Positions 35,488-45,011 of a DNA stretch of 64,000 nt are shown here, piece after piece. The position numbers and the translations under genes were made by a program. Where the stretch lies: contig DLPC01000023.1 in assembly GCA_002478565.1 (NCBI GenBank), positions 161,981 through 225,980 on the forward strand, given 5' to 3'. Every line of letters begins with the position of its first letter. Position 1 is the first letter of the stretch. The notes under the pieces are model-generated. The model had not been told where the DNA came from. It was given only the letters and a program-made list of their open reading frames with translations, and searched no databases. The stretch is from Flavobacteriales bacterium UBA7468. GTDB taxonomy: Bacteria; Bacteroidota; Bacteroidia; Flavobacteriales_D; Crocinitomicaceae.

Positions 35488-36012
35488 TTGGCCACCTTAA
35501 GTGAAATAGAAGCACTTGTAATTGCGCGTTCCAAAACAGCGTCCTTTACTGCTTTTCATCAATATTTTTTGGATCAACCGAAAGATATCCCTTCTCTCGT
35601 TGAGTTGGCTCTATCCAATAAAGCCCATCCGGTGCCTGCCTACAGCGCGTGGTTACTGGTACACGTTGCTAAAAGCCAGCCTCAATTGCTCTATAAATTT
35701 CAAAATGAACTAGAGCTTGCCTTGTTGACAACCACTAAGCACGATATTCAACGCAGTTTATTGGTTGTTTTATTGAGTTTTCCAATGAGAAATAAGCATG
35801 CGGGGGCCTTGCTTGATCTATACTTTCATATTTTTCAGAATTCAGATGTGAAAGTGGCCAATCGGGTTTACGCCCTTTATCATTTGAAACGCATGCGCAA
35901 GAAATATCCCGAAATTGATGCTGAAGTCAAGGCACAAATTCAACTCATTGAAGAGCTTGGCGATATCAAGCCAGCACTTAAAGTAGGGATTAGAAATTAC
36001 CTCAGTGCTTAA
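35488..36012 (+). CDS. HEAT-like helical protein of unknown function
   Basis: 174 residues, start TTG at 35488: the frame opens right after the clpC stop and has no ATG before residue 100, while the protein-like sequence runs from the first codons. All-helical with repeated L..L/A..L spacing (HEAT or ARM-like repeats), no signal peptide. Its last 11 bases overlap the convergent nitroreductase gene. Probably co-transcribed with clpC; a cofactor role is only a guess. Confidence 0.6.
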   Translation: MATLSEIEALVIARSKTASFTAFHQYFLDQPKDIPSLVELALSNKAHPVPAYSAWLLVHVAKSQPQLLYKFQNELELALLTTTKHDIQRSLLVVLLSFPMRNKHAGALLDLYFHIFQNSDVKVANRVYALYHLKRMRKKYPEIDAEVKAQIQLIEELGDIKPALKVGIRNYLSA

Positions 36013-36727
36013 CGACAACTTCTTCGTAAGGCACACGTACGCGCTCTCCCCAAATTCCAGGCTCTGTGCCTTTACCAATCACAACAACCATGTTGATGTG
36101 TGTTCTACGCGGTAATTTGAGCATTTTCTTGAGTCGTTTTTCATCAAAACCCTCTAATGGGCAGGTATGAAATCCTTCAGCTGCGATAGATAGCATAAAC
36201 GTTTGGGCGGCAAGCGCACATGACTTTTGGGTAACCACGCGTACTGCCGAGGCACCACCGGTGCGATAAAAAGGCTTGAATAAGCCGCCAAAGAAACTAA
36301 TGCTGAGCCTGAGTGCGGCCAATAACCTTAGTGGGTCTGCTGCGTAAAGTAAGGGCATTACTTTGCCGTAATATTGAAGCATCATTTTTTGTGCTTTGGT
36401 GGGCTCTCCTGAAATTTCATTTTTAACTTGATTCAAGTGCCACTGTTGTCTGCCTTTCCATTTGTCAGGGCGAGCAACAAAAACGACCATCTGTTGTGCA
36501 GTTTTTGCAGCTGATTGATTCAAACAAATAGGTACCATTTGTTCGAGTGCAGCAGGGCTATTGATCCAATGGAATTCCCATAATTGCATGTTGCTCGAAT
36601 TAGGCGAAAGAATGGCTCTTTTGAGACTGCGCTCAATCACCTCATTAGGAACTTTTATGTTGGGGTCAAATTTTCGGTTACTGCGTCTGAACTGAACAAT
36701 GGATTCAAAAACTTCTTGTTGCTGCAT
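36002..36727 (-). CDS. Nitroreductase family protein
   Basis: 241 residues. FMN-dependent oxidoreductase fold: RRSNRKFD (about residues 13-20) binds the FMN phosphate, LSPNSSNMQLWEFHWI (about 36-51) is the typical second motif, and ALAAQTFMLSIAAEGFHTCPLEGFDE (about 175-200) the third. The acceptor is not predictable. Slightly longer than minimal family members because of an insert near residues 100-150. Confidence 0.85.
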   Translation of the reverse strand: MQQQEVFESIVQFRRSNRKFDPNIKVPNEVIERSLKRAILSPNSSNMQLWEFHWINSPAALEQMVPICLNQSAAKTAQQMVVFVARPDKWKGRQQWHLNQVKNEISGEPTKAQKMMLQYYGKVMPLLYAADPLRLLAALRLSISFFGGLFKPFYRTGGASAVRVVTQKSCALAAQTFMLSIAAEGFHTCPLEGFDEKRLKKMLKLPRRTHINMVVVIGKGTEPGIWGERVRVPYEEVVVKH

Positions 36728-36751
36728 GATTTTAAGCTGTCTTAGTGTTTT

Positions 36752-37594
36752 TTAATCTTTTTGAATAGGGGTAAGTGTGTAACCTTGCGCTTTTAAAAGT
36801 GCAACAACGCCCTCAGGGCCGCCTAAATGCCCGGCGCCAACTGCGAAAAATGTACTTTCTTTTTGCATTTGACTGCTCATTGGGGCGATCCAGCTTCGGT
36901 TTCTTGCCAAGAGTAAAAGTTCATTAAATTCTGGGTATTGTGCAGTTTCTTCAAGCATCATTGCTCCGAGACCTTCTAAATCTTCCTTGAGATAGAGGGC
37001 CAGTAAGGTGTCGTAATTAGACATATTGTTTTGATAATCCTCTTTAAGCATCCCTACTTGTGTAGACATTGGTAGCTTTTCAAATAACGAGAGTTGAAAA
37101 TCAATGGTTTCGAGCCCCATAGTTTTTTTATGTTGTTTTTTGGCCATTTTATTGAATTCCATTTCATATGAGGCCATATTTTTCATGCTTTCCTGAATAA
37201 GAAGACTTGAGAAAAACATAGGTTGTAGTCTGCTGCTGCGCTCAAACTTGCTTTCGTTCCATTTTAAACTATCCATACAGTACATTTTGAGCTTGATGTA
37301 ATCTTGTGGCTCCATAATGTCTTTGAGGGTTTTTCCGTCAGCTAAAACAGCGCGTTGCGCCATTGCAATTTTCTCAGCAGCGCTCATGTTGAGGTCTACT
37401 TCCATGGCTAGCGTGGCACATGTTTTAAAAGCCCGTTCAAGGCTTTTAGGAAGTTCGAATTGCTCTTTAGGTAAGATATGGATTGTTCCGTACAGATAAG
37501 AGGGTTGTGCAAGGTCTTTTCCTGTAATTTGGTAAAGAAGTTGTGCTTGACTAATGGTGCTAAAAAGGCAAAATAATACGATTATTGCTCTCAT
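36752..37594 (-). CDS. TraB/GumN family protein
   Basis: 280 residues with signal peptide (about 1-17, ending ISQAQ). Family motifs: LYGTIHILPKEQ (about residues 33-44), LAMEVDL (about 64-70) and FAVGAGHLGGPEGV (about 250-263). Members are predicted metalloproteases related to the Tiki fold; activity in bacteria is mostly untested. Same strand as the nitroreductase gene, 24 bases upstream of it. Confidence 0.85.
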   Translation of the reverse strand: MRAIIVLFCLFSTISQAQLLYQITGKDLAQPSYLYGTIHILPKEQFELPKSLERAFKTCATLAMEVDLNMSAAEKIAMAQRAVLADGKTLKDIMEPQDYIKLKMYCMDSLKWNESKFERSSRLQPMFFSSLLIQESMKNMASYEMEFNKMAKKQHKKTMGLETIDFQLSLFEKLPMSTQVGMLKEDYQNNMSNYDTLLALYLKEDLEGLGAMMLEETAQYPEFNELLLLARNRSWIAPMSSQMQKESTFFAVGAGHLGGPEGVVALLKAQGYTLTPIQKD

Positions 37595-37656
37595 GGGGTC
37601 AAATTAAATGAATTGTAAAATTAATGATAAACAGATGTGTTAGTGGTGAAATCTGC

Positions 37657-37676
37657 TTTTTTGACACTTTTTGACA
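37657..37676 (+). repeat. Two TTGACA copies 10 bp apart upstream of grpE
   Basis: TTGACA at 37661-37666 and 37671-37676, each preceded by a T-run, about 40-55 bases upstream of the -7 box at 37717. No matching TATAAT at the usual distance. Confidence 0.35.
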
Positions 37677-37716
37677 GCTTCATACTGCCAGCTTGTCTTA
37701 AAGTCAGACTTGGCCT

Positions 37717-37724
37717 TATCTTTG
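37717..37724 (+). promoter_or_regulatory. -7 promoter element of the grpE-dnaJ operon
   Basis: TATCTTTG followed by C, exact TAnnTTTG match, 32 bases before the grpE ATG at 37757, with TTG at 37693-37695 at a -33-like distance. No CIRCE inverted repeat is seen. Confidence 0.65.
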
Positions 37725-37756
37725 CAAAGAACAGACCAAAGTAAAACAGAGTCATT

Positions 37757-38326
37757 ATGTCAGTCGAAAACGAAGCACAAGAAGCATACAGCCAAGAAGA
37801 ACAAGCAAGTAATTCGAAAGAAACCGAGCAGCAAGAATCCGCCGAGCAGCAAGTAGATCAAAATATCGAAGCTGATCAGGCTCAGGAGTCCCAGACAACT
37901 CAGCCCGATGAATTTCGCGAGAAATTTGTGCGCCTATATGCAGAGTTTGAAAACTATCGCAAGCGCACCAATCAAGAGCGTCTTGATTTGATCGTGACAG
38001 CAAACGCCGGTTTGTTAAAAGATTTACTTCCGGTTCTCGACGACTTCGATCGAGCAATCACTAACAATGAAAACCTCGATGACGCGGCAGCTTTGCGCGA
38101 AGGTTTTAAACTCATTCAAAACAAATTCAAACAAATTTTACTTTCCAAAGGTTTGAAAGAAATGGAAGCGAAAGGTCATGATTTTGACAGCGATTTGCAT
38201 GAGGCTATTGCCAATATTCCTGCTCCTGAAGACAACTTGAAAGGTAAAGTAGTAGATGATGTGGAGAAAGGTTATTTTCTCAATGAGAAGGTCTTGCGTT
38301 ATGCAAAAGTAGTTGTCGGACAATAA
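37757..38326 (+). CDS. grpE: Nucleotide exchange factor GrpE
   Basis: 189 residues. ADP/ATP exchange factor for DnaK. An acidic, Q-rich N-terminal tail (about 1-55) leads into the long coiled coil (FVRLYAEFENYRKRTNQERLD), then the beta-wing with DSDLHEAIANIPAPED (about 144-160) and a C-terminal KVLRYAKVVVG motif. Normal length. Eight bases before dnaJ. Confidence 0.95.
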   Translation: MSVENEAQEAYSQEEQASNSKETEQQESAEQQVDQNIEADQAQESQTTQPDEFREKFVRLYAEFENYRKRTNQERLDLIVTANAGLLKDLLPVLDDFDRAITNNENLDDAAALREGFKLIQNKFKQILLSKGLKEMEAKGHDFDSDLHEAIANIPAPEDNLKGKVVDDVEKGYFLNEKVLRYAKVVVGQ

Positions 38327-38333
38327 GAAGAGC

Positions 38334-39443
38334 ATGAGTAACAAAAGAGATTATTACGAAGTTTTAGGCGTCTCAAAAAATGCCGACGAAGGCGAAATTA
38401 AAAAGGCCTACCGCAAGTTAGCGCTCAAGTATCACCCTGATAAAAACCCAGACGACGCCAGTGCTGAAGAAAAATTCAAAGAAGCGGCAGAGGCTTATGA
38501 GGTCTTGAGTAACGCCGAGAAAAAAGCACAGTACGATCGTTTTGGTCATGCAGGTATGGGCGGTGCTGGTGGTTTTGGTGGCGGCATGAACATGGACGAT
38601 ATTTTCTCTCAATTTGGCGACATTTTTGGAGGAGCTTTCCGTGGATCATTCGGTGGTAGTCGAGGTGGTTCAAGAGTTGTTAAAGGTACCAATCTTCGTG
38701 TCAAAATGAAGCTTACGCTGGAGGAAATTGCCAATGGTGTCAACAAAAAAATAAAAGTCAATAAGCTCGTTCAAGCAGAAGGAGTTACCTACAAAAACTG
38801 CCCAACTTGTCAAGGCACCGGGCGCATCACACGAGTTGCTCAAACTTTTCTCGGTGCGATGCAAACGCAGTCCACTTGTCATGTTTGTCAAGGTGCTGGA
38901 AAAACAGTAGAATCCAAACCTTCAGATGCCGATGCACAAGGTCTGAAGCGCCAAGAGGAAGTCATTGAAATTGATATTCCGGCTGGTGTAGAAGACGGCA
39001 TGCAACTCAGTGTGCGCGGTAAAGGAAATGCGGGCCCGTTCAATGGCGCGGCTGGTGACCTCATCGTCGTCATCGAGGAGGTCGCTCATGAAGAATTGCG
39101 TCGCGAAGGCGAAAACCTTCATTATGATGCCTTTGTAAACTTTGCCGATGCTGTTCTTGGTGCTTCACTTGAAGTACCTACAGTTGGGGGTAAGGTTAAA
39201 ATCAAGATGGATGCGGGTACGCAAAGTGGTAAAGTGTTGCGCTTGCGCGGTAAAGGATTACCGAGCGTTCAAGGCTATGCTACCGGTGATCTCTTTGTAC
39301 ACCTACACGTATACACGCCAACACAAGTGAGTAAAGAAGAACGCGAGACACTCGAAAAACTCCGTGACTCCGAAAATTTTGACCCTCAAAAAGCGCAAAA
39401 AGACAAAGGCTTCTTCAGTCGCATGCGCGATATGTTTTCCTGA
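38334..39443 (+). CDS. dnaJ: DnaJ chaperone with two of four zinc-finger repeats
   Basis: 369 residues from ATG 38334; an upstream in-frame ATG lies inside grpE. J-domain with HPD (34-36), Gly/Phe-rich linker (about 70-118), then the cysteine-rich region and C-terminal substrate domains. Only two CxxCxGxG motifs are present (CPTCQGTG from Cys156, CHVCQGAG from Cys182). The first and fourth repeats of the canonical DnaJ are replaced by LVQAEGVTY and TVESKPSDAD, so zinc centre I is absent and centre II kept. I recall the same form in other Flavobacteria. Helps DnaK fold proteins. Confidence 0.93.
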   Translation: MSNKRDYYEVLGVSKNADEGEIKKAYRKLALKYHPDKNPDDASAEEKFKEAAEAYEVLSNAEKKAQYDRFGHAGMGGAGGFGGGMNMDDIFSQFGDIFGGAFRGSFGGSRGGSRVVKGTNLRVKMKLTLEEIANGVNKKIKVNKLVQAEGVTYKNCPTCQGTGRITRVAQTFLGAMQTQSTCHVCQGAGKTVESKPSDADAQGLKRQEEVIEIDIPAGVEDGMQLSVRGKGNAGPFNGAAGDLIVVIEEVAHEELRREGENLHYDAFVNFADAVLGASLEVPTVGGKVKIKMDAGTQSGKVLRLRGKGLPSVQGYATGDLFVHLHVYTPTQVSKEERETLEKLRDSENFDPQKAQKDKGFFSRMRDMFS

Positions 39444-40348
39444 TGCGTTACATTGAGGCGGCACAAAAAGGGAAGAGGTCTACTTGGTTATATGCCGGTG
39501 GAATAGCTTTATTAGTGCTGCTTTATATCCTCGGTTCCTTGCCACTTTTTCTGGATTGGCAAATGCGTTTTCCAGGCACAGAACTTACCTTGGATGATGC
39601 TACAATGATCGAGCAATTTGGAAAGCTGAGGCTATTCTTTTGGATGCTTTTTCCGTTTACCTTGCTCTTTTTTGGTCTATTGATTTATTTAGTACTGATC
39701 CATAAACGGCGATTACTGGATATTTTTACGGCAACAAAGCATTTTAGGTGGTCCCGATTTTTTTGGTTTGCTGGCATTTTGTCCGTCTTACTCTCAGTGG
39801 TGTCTATTTTGCCTTTTGCCATTTCCAATGAGCTAAATACCATTTTGCATTGGAATTTCAACGCGCAAAAGTTTTTTCCGCTCTTGGCGCTTTCACTGTT
39901 GTTCATTCCGATTCAAGCGGCTGCGGAAGAGTTGATTTTTCGTGTCTATGCGCTGCAGGGTTTGTATGCGCGTACCGGGAGAATTTGGTTAAGTATGTTG
40001 CTGAGTGCCGTCCTCTTCGCAACTGTACATGGCTCCAATCCAGAAATCCAAGCCTTGGGGCCAGCAATTATACTGTATTACTTTATGGCAGGCTTTTTTC
40101 TGGCACTGATCACCGTTCAAAATAATGGCTTAGAATTAGCCTTGGCTTACCACAGTATCAATAACCTCTTTAGCGCAGTCGTTATCTCTAGCACCTGGCA
40201 AGTTTTCCATACTGATGCGCTTTGGCTCGATACCAGCGCACCAGGTAGCGCCTGGAGTCATTTGCTAATTGGCGGTCTGTTTTTTATCGGATTATACTTC
40301 ATTTTAGCAAAAAAATTCCACTGGAAGTCTTTAGGTGAATTACACTAG
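39443..40348 (+). CDS. CPBP family intramembrane metalloprotease
   Basis: 301 residues with about seven membrane segments. CAAX-protease-and-bacteriocin-processing (ABI) signature: EELIFR (EExxxR, about residues 160-165), FATVHGSNPE (about 192-201) and YHSINN (about 232-237). Members cleave in the membrane; some give bacteriocin immunity. Starts in the dnaJ stop (TGATG), so it belongs to the grpE-dnaJ transcript. Confidence 0.88.
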   Translation: MRYIEAAQKGKRSTWLYAGGIALLVLLYILGSLPLFLDWQMRFPGTELTLDDATMIEQFGKLRLFFWMLFPFTLLFFGLLIYLVLIHKRRLLDIFTATKHFRWSRFFWFAGILSVLLSVVSILPFAISNELNTILHWNFNAQKFFPLLALSLLFIPIQAAAEELIFRVYALQGLYARTGRIWLSMLLSAVLFATVHGSNPEIQALGPAIILYYFMAGFFLALITVQNNGLELALAYHSINNLFSAVVISSTWQVFHTDALWLDTSAPGSAWSHLLIGGLFFIGLYFILAKKFHWKSLGELH

Positions 40349-40372
40349 CTAAGTTTTTTGTAGCTTTAAATC

Positions 40373-41299
40373 ATGATTCAAATTGAGGGGGTAAGCAAGT
40401 CTTATCAGCGAAAGCTCGTGCTAGATGACGTCAGTATCTCGTTGGCGCAAGGTCAAATTTTTGGTTTGTTGGGCCCTAACGGAGCCGGAAAAACCACCCT
40501 TATTCGCATGCTCAATCAAATGATCAGTCCGGATACTGGGCACATTCTTTATAAAGGCAAGCCTTTGATTCCCTCACAACTTCAAACCATAGGCTACTTA
40601 CCTGAAGAGCGCGGTTTGTACAAAAACATGGAGGTAGAGGAGCACCTTTTGTTTTTAGCGAGGTTAAGGGGCTTATCTGCTCCACAAGCCAGGGCAAATG
40701 TTCAACACTGGCTCAGTCATTTTGATATTGAATCTTGGCGTCATAAACGCATCGCAACGCTTTCAAAAGGCATGGCGCAAAAGGTACAATTTCTAGCAGC
40801 ATTGGTCCACGAGCCTGAGCTTCTGATACTTGATGAACCACTTTCCGGCTTTGACCCTATGAATGTAGAACTCATTATGAATGAGATTCAAGCACTCAAA
40901 GAAAAAGGTTGTACCATTTTACTATCCACACACAACATGAAAAGTGTTGACGAAATATGCGATGCTGCAGCATTGTTGCATCAAGGGCGCTTACTTGCTC
41001 AAGACAGCATTTGGAATTTGCGTTCCAATAGCAGCAAAGGCGAAATTATCGTGCGCTTCGAAGGACACATGTTAGCTTTTGCCAATGCCCTCTGGACCGA
41101 CTTTGAACTTACTGAACAAAAGCAAATTAGCGAGGGTCGCTTTGAGTGTTTATTGCGCATACGCGGTAACCGAACTGTCAACGATCTAATGAAGTCTTTG
41201 CAAGACCAGGTAGCTGTAGAGCGTATAGAAAAGCGCCTACCGTCAATGCAAGAGGTTTTCGTTGATTTTATTTCCCAAAAACAGCAACAACATGACTAA
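40373..41299 (+). CDS. ABC transporter ATP-binding protein (NatA-like)
   Basis: 308 residues. Walker A GPNGAGKTT (34-42), signature LSKGMAQKV (about 130-138), Walker B LLILDEPLSGFDP (about 150-162) and switch STHNM; the C-terminal 90 residues are an extra regulatory domain typical of NatA-type subunits. Its stop overlaps the start of the permease (ATGA at 41292). An exporter of unknown substrate. Confidence 0.9.
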   Translation: MIQIEGVSKSYQRKLVLDDVSISLAQGQIFGLLGPNGAGKTTLIRMLNQMISPDTGHILYKGKPLIPSQLQTIGYLPEERGLYKNMEVEEHLLFLARLRGLSAPQARANVQHWLSHFDIESWRHKRIATLSKGMAQKVQFLAALVHEPELLILDEPLSGFDPMNVELIMNEIQALKEKGCTILLSTHNMKSVDEICDAAALLHQGRLLAQDSIWNLRSNSSKGEIIVRFEGHMLAFANALWTDFELTEQKQISEGRFECLLRIRGNRTVNDLMKSLQDQVAVERIEKRLPSMQEVFVDFISQKQQQHD

Positions 41300-42533
41300 A
41301 TTTTGGCTCATCACGCTACGCGAATGCAAAGAGCGCATCTCTCAACGCGGTTTTTGGTGGATGCTTGTTTTAGGCCCGCTTGTTGTATTGTTGCTACTGA
41401 TTGGTTTGCTTTTTGCTGCAGATCAAGGCAAAGAAAAGATCAAAGTACTGATTGCAGACCCTGGTCAAATCATGGAGCATAAAGTACTAGCGCAGCAAGA
41501 AAAATATATCGAATATTACTTTCTTGATAGCTATCTTGAACTCAATGAATTTGAGCAAGCCAAAGCTTACAAAGACTTCGATGTCTTACTCGAGCTCAAT
41601 GAAAAGGTACTCAACAACAAAAAATGCTTCGTGTTTTACCGAGAGCAGCTCAGCATGGATACCCGCATGCAGCTCAAATTTGAAGTAGAACGACGCATTG
41701 AGGAAATCTTGGCAAACGAATTTTCTGCACTCAGTGCGCAAGCTTTTCGCAGTATCAAGCAAGGCCTCATTTTTGATTTTCGAGACCTTGACGACCCCAA
41801 AAACGAAGCAAAAGAAACCTCTAGCTGGACCGGTTTTGCAATCGGAGCCTTCATTCTACTTTTCGTAGGCATATACGGCATGACTATCTTTAGGGCAACC
41901 GTCAAAGAAAAAAGTAGCCGTATAGTAGAGGTATTACTCGCCAGCGTAAAGCCGCAACAACTCATGCTTGGAAAAATCACTGGCATTGGTTTAGTTGCTT
42001 TGTTGCAACTTTTCGGTTGGATACTTTTTTTAAGTATTGGTTTTTGGATGCTACGGCAAACCTTGTTTGTCGATTTACTTGATCCTAGTTATTGGAAAGG
42101 AACCGCAGGAGTACGGCTTAATCCATTAAGTGACCTCTTATTTGAAGAATTAAACTATGGCTTTTTATTTGTTCATTTTTTGCTATTTTTTGTTGGAAGT
42201 TTCTTTTTCTATGGCGCATTATTCTCGGTTCTCGGTGCACGCAGTGCTGCCGATTCAGATGGCCAACAATTTTTAATACCGCTCTTGTTACTGATTGTAT
42301 TTGGCCTTGTTGCGGGCGTATTTTATATTTTTTACCCGGCCTCGGGTAGTGCGCAATTTTTGATGTATTTACCATTTTCCTCACCAGTACTCTCCATGAT
42401 TCAGCTTACTCAAGGTGCAACGCTAGATGCCTACATGAGTATTTTATTGAGTTGGATGGTGCTTATCTTGTCTTCAGTATTGCTCTTATGGTTGGCAAGC
42501 CGTTGGTACAAAAAGTCTATTTTGAAATTTTAG
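41292..42533 (+). CDS. ABC-2 type transporter permease (NatB-like)
   Basis: 413 residues from ATG 41292, which overlaps the ATPase stop; an in-frame ATG at 41262 would add ten residues inside the ATPase gene. One N-terminal membrane helix (GFWWMLVLGPLVVLLLLIGLLF), a large extracytoplasmic loop (about 45-175), then five membrane helices: the NatB/ABC2_membrane_3 layout. The segment FRATVKEKSSRIVEVLLASVKPQQLMLGKI (start near 195) is the typical coupling region. Confidence 0.88.
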   Translation: MTKFWLITLRECKERISQRGFWWMLVLGPLVVLLLLIGLLFAADQGKEKIKVLIADPGQIMEHKVLAQQEKYIEYYFLDSYLELNEFEQAKAYKDFDVLLELNEKVLNNKKCFVFYREQLSMDTRMQLKFEVERRIEEILANEFSALSAQAFRSIKQGLIFDFRDLDDPKNEAKETSSWTGFAIGAFILLFVGIYGMTIFRATVKEKSSRIVEVLLASVKPQQLMLGKITGIGLVALLQLFGWILFLSIGFWMLRQTLFVDLLDPSYWKGTAGVRLNPLSDLLFEELNYGFLFVHFLLFFVGSFFFYGALFSVLGARSAADSDGQQFLIPLLLLIVFGLVAGVFYIFYPASGSAQFLMYLPFSSPVLSMIQLTQGATLDAYMSILLSWMVLILSSVLLLWLASRWYKKSILKF

Positions 42534-42537
42534 ACAT

Positions 42538-43422
42538 ATGCTCAGGGCAGTCATCGATTTAGGAACCAATACCTTTAATTTGCTGATTGCTAATACTCAA
42601 ACACGTCAAATTATTTTTCAGACCAAAGAAGGCGTCGCTTTAGGAATGGGAGGCATCAATGAAAAGCGAATTAGCACCGAAGCTTTCCAAAGAGCTTTTG
42701 ATGCTTTGAAAAAATTTAAAAATCTGTGTGATGATCTAGCTGTTCAATCAATTCGTGCTATTGGAACTTCAGCCCTGCGTGACGCCAACAATGCAAATGA
42801 ACTTATAGACAAGGTAGCAGCTGAGTTAAAAATTAGCATTGAAGTGATTTCTGGTTTACAAGAAGCAACATTGATTTACAAAGGAGTGGCGCTTTCTCAT
42901 GCTTTTGATGAACCTGCACTTATTATGGATATAGGTGGTGGCTCCACTGAGTTTATTGTGGCGGATCATCAAGGGCCTATTTTAGCCCATTCTTTCGATA
43001 TCGGAGTTTCGCGTCTTTTTCAACTTTTTGAGTACCAAGACCCGCTTTCGGCTCAAGATATTACGCGTGTCGAAAATTATTTAAATCAACACTGCGCCTC
43101 TTTTTTTAAGCAAAAATTACCCAAAGTACTGATTGGCGCATCTGGAAGTTTTGAAACATTTTATGAATTAATGGCACAAAAAGTTTTTGCTGCTGAAGGT
43201 ATGAGTGTTCAAGTTGATGTTGCCGCGTTTAAACTGATGCTCGATCAGATCATTAGCTCCACACAAGCCCAGCGTAATGCCAATCCACATATCATTGAAA
43301 TTCGCAAGCGAATGGCACCTTTAGCAGCCATCAAAACGCGTTGGGTGCTTCATACCATACAAATCGAACACATTTATATTTCGCCTAATTCTTTGAAAGA
43401 AGGCGTACTTTTTGGTTTATGA
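42538..43422 (+). CDS. Ppx/GppA family exopolyphosphatase
   Basis: 294 residues, the short two-domain form common in Bacteroidota. ASKHA phosphate-binding motifs are clear: IDLGTNTFNLL (about 6-16), GTSALRDANN (about 78-87) and IMDIGGGSTEFIV (about 136-148), with IGASGSFETF (about 199-208). Acts on polyphosphate or (p)ppGpp; which one cannot be told. Starts four bases after the permease stop and overlaps the M1 peptidase start by four. Confidence 0.9.
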   Translation: MLRAVIDLGTNTFNLLIANTQTRQIIFQTKEGVALGMGGINEKRISTEAFQRAFDALKKFKNLCDDLAVQSIRAIGTSALRDANNANELIDKVAAELKISIEVISGLQEATLIYKGVALSHAFDEPALIMDIGGGSTEFIVADHQGPILAHSFDIGVSRLFQLFEYQDPLSAQDITRVENYLNQHCASFFKQKLPKVLIGASGSFETFYELMAQKVFAAEGMSVQVDVAAFKLMLDQIISSTQAQRNANPHIIEIRKRMAPLAAIKTRWVLHTIQIEHIYISPNSLKEGVLFGL

Positions 43423-45008
43423 AAATTTTATACGCTTTCATTTTTCTATTTTGGTCTTACTTTGTTGCAGGCCAACTTAACTTCGACGTGTTACATTATG
43501 ATTTACACCTAGTATTGGATCCTAATCTAAAACAGATTGCTGTCAATGAAGCCTTGCATATCAGACTAACTGATCGAACTACCCAAATCAAATTGGATCT
43601 CGTAGGCCCAGCACAAGACAAAATGGGCCTGATCGTTAGTGGAGTGACGGCACCTTACCAAAATATAAAATGGCGCCAGACTTCAAAACAACTCATCATT
43701 GACCTTCCTAAACAGTTGCAACAAGGCGATATTCAACTATTTGTTAAAATGAGTGGTCAAGCCCTAGATGGATTGATCATTGGTAATAATAAATTTGGTG
43801 CGTCAACCATCTTTGCAGATAATTGGCCCAATCGGGCGCATTATTGGTACGCGTGTCATGATCATCCTTCAGACAAAGCGACATATCAATTTACTGTTCA
43901 AGCTCCCATAAATTTTGAAGTGGTAGCTAATGGCAACTTAGTATCTAAAATCCAAAAAGATAATAATAGAAACATAGAATGGAGCTACAAAATAACAGTA
44001 CCCATACCAACAAAAGTCGCCGTCCTTGGGGTGGCAGATTTAGTTTCGAAACAGGTAGGGGAAGTTGATGGAATTCCAATCATTGGTAGTGTATATCCGC
44101 AGGATAGTATAATTGGTTTGGCCTCTTTCGAGGTGGCCCCTGAAATCCTTGATTTTTATCAAAAAACAGTTGGACCTTATCCTTTTATGCAGCTGAATAA
44201 TGTGCAATCCACAACGCGTTATGGCGGGATGGAAAATGCTGGTTGTATTTTTTTCGACGAAGCTTCATTGAATAACAATCGAAAAAGCAAACTTCTCATT
44301 GCGCACGAAATTGCGCATCAATGGTTTGGAAACTCCGTGACTGAAACCGATTGGCAACATTTATGGCTTAGTGAAGGATTCGCAACTTACTTAACCAACT
44401 ATTACATTGAACAAACAGAAGGCCAAGCGCCTTTTCGTCAACAATTAATTCAAGATCGCAATCGAGTTATCAATTTTTCAAAAAGGTTTCAGGCTCCACT
44501 TGTCGATTCGCTGACTGCAGACCTCAATGAACGACTTAATCCGAATGCCTATCAAAAAGGAAGTTGGGTCTTGCATATGTTGCGTGTTGAACTCGGTGAT
44601 AGTTTGTTTTGGTCAGCGATTCAATCCTATTATGGATTGTACAAATATAAAAATGCAAGTTCTGAAGATTTTGCCCAGAGCATCTTGTCTGGCGTAAAAG
44701 ATGCAGCTACCAAAGCTAGGCTTGAAGCCTTTTTTGATCAATGGTTTTACCAAGTAGGGCATCCACAAATTAAAGCCGAGCTAAAAACAAAAGATGGGCA
44801 ACAATACCTGAATATTTCTCAAACCCAAAAACTGTTGTTTTCCTTTCCATTGAAGGTTGCCTTTTATGACGAAAGCAATAATATAGTTCTGTTGCGCTAT
44901 CAAATTGCAGCGAAAGAAAATAGCTTTGCCTTACCTGAAAACCTGAAAGATAAAAAGTTACGTTTCGAGCTCGATCCGTTTACTGAGTTGTTGTATGAGC
45001 AGCAGTAA
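43419..45008 (+). CDS. M1 family aminopeptidase
   Basis: 529 residues, secreted (signal peptide to VAGQ). Zinc site HEIAHQW with the third ligand in WLSEGFATY about 20 residues later (about 295-321) and the exopeptidase motif YGGMENAG (about 268-275) are intact. Shorter than full M1 enzymes: it stops after the catalytic domain and a small helical part. Likely releases N-terminal amino acids from peptides in the periplasm. Confidence 0.92.
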   Translation: MKILYAFIFLFWSYFVAGQLNFDVLHYDLHLVLDPNLKQIAVNEALHIRLTDRTTQIKLDLVGPAQDKMGLIVSGVTAPYQNIKWRQTSKQLIIDLPKQLQQGDIQLFVKMSGQALDGLIIGNNKFGASTIFADNWPNRAHYWYACHDHPSDKATYQFTVQAPINFEVVANGNLVSKIQKDNNRNIEWSYKITVPIPTKVAVLGVADLVSKQVGEVDGIPIIGSVYPQDSIIGLASFEVAPEILDFYQKTVGPYPFMQLNNVQSTTRYGGMENAGCIFFDEASLNNNRKSKLLIAHEIAHQWFGNSVTETDWQHLWLSEGFATYLTNYYIEQTEGQAPFRQQLIQDRNRVINFSKRFQAPLVDSLTADLNERLNPNAYQKGSWVLHMLRVELGDSLFWSAIQSYYGLYKYKNASSEDFAQSILSGVKDAATKARLEAFFDQWFYQVGHPQIKAELKTKDGQQYLNISQTQKLLFSFPLKVAFYDESNNIVLLRYQIAAKENSFALPENLKDKKLRFELDPFTELLYEQQ

Positions 45009-45011
45009 GGC

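Noticed and set aside
39443..40348. Bacteriocin immunity gene as part of a toxin cluster
   Set aside because: The CPBP protease belongs to the grpE-dnaJ transcript and no bacteriocin-like gene is near; a housekeeping role is more likely.
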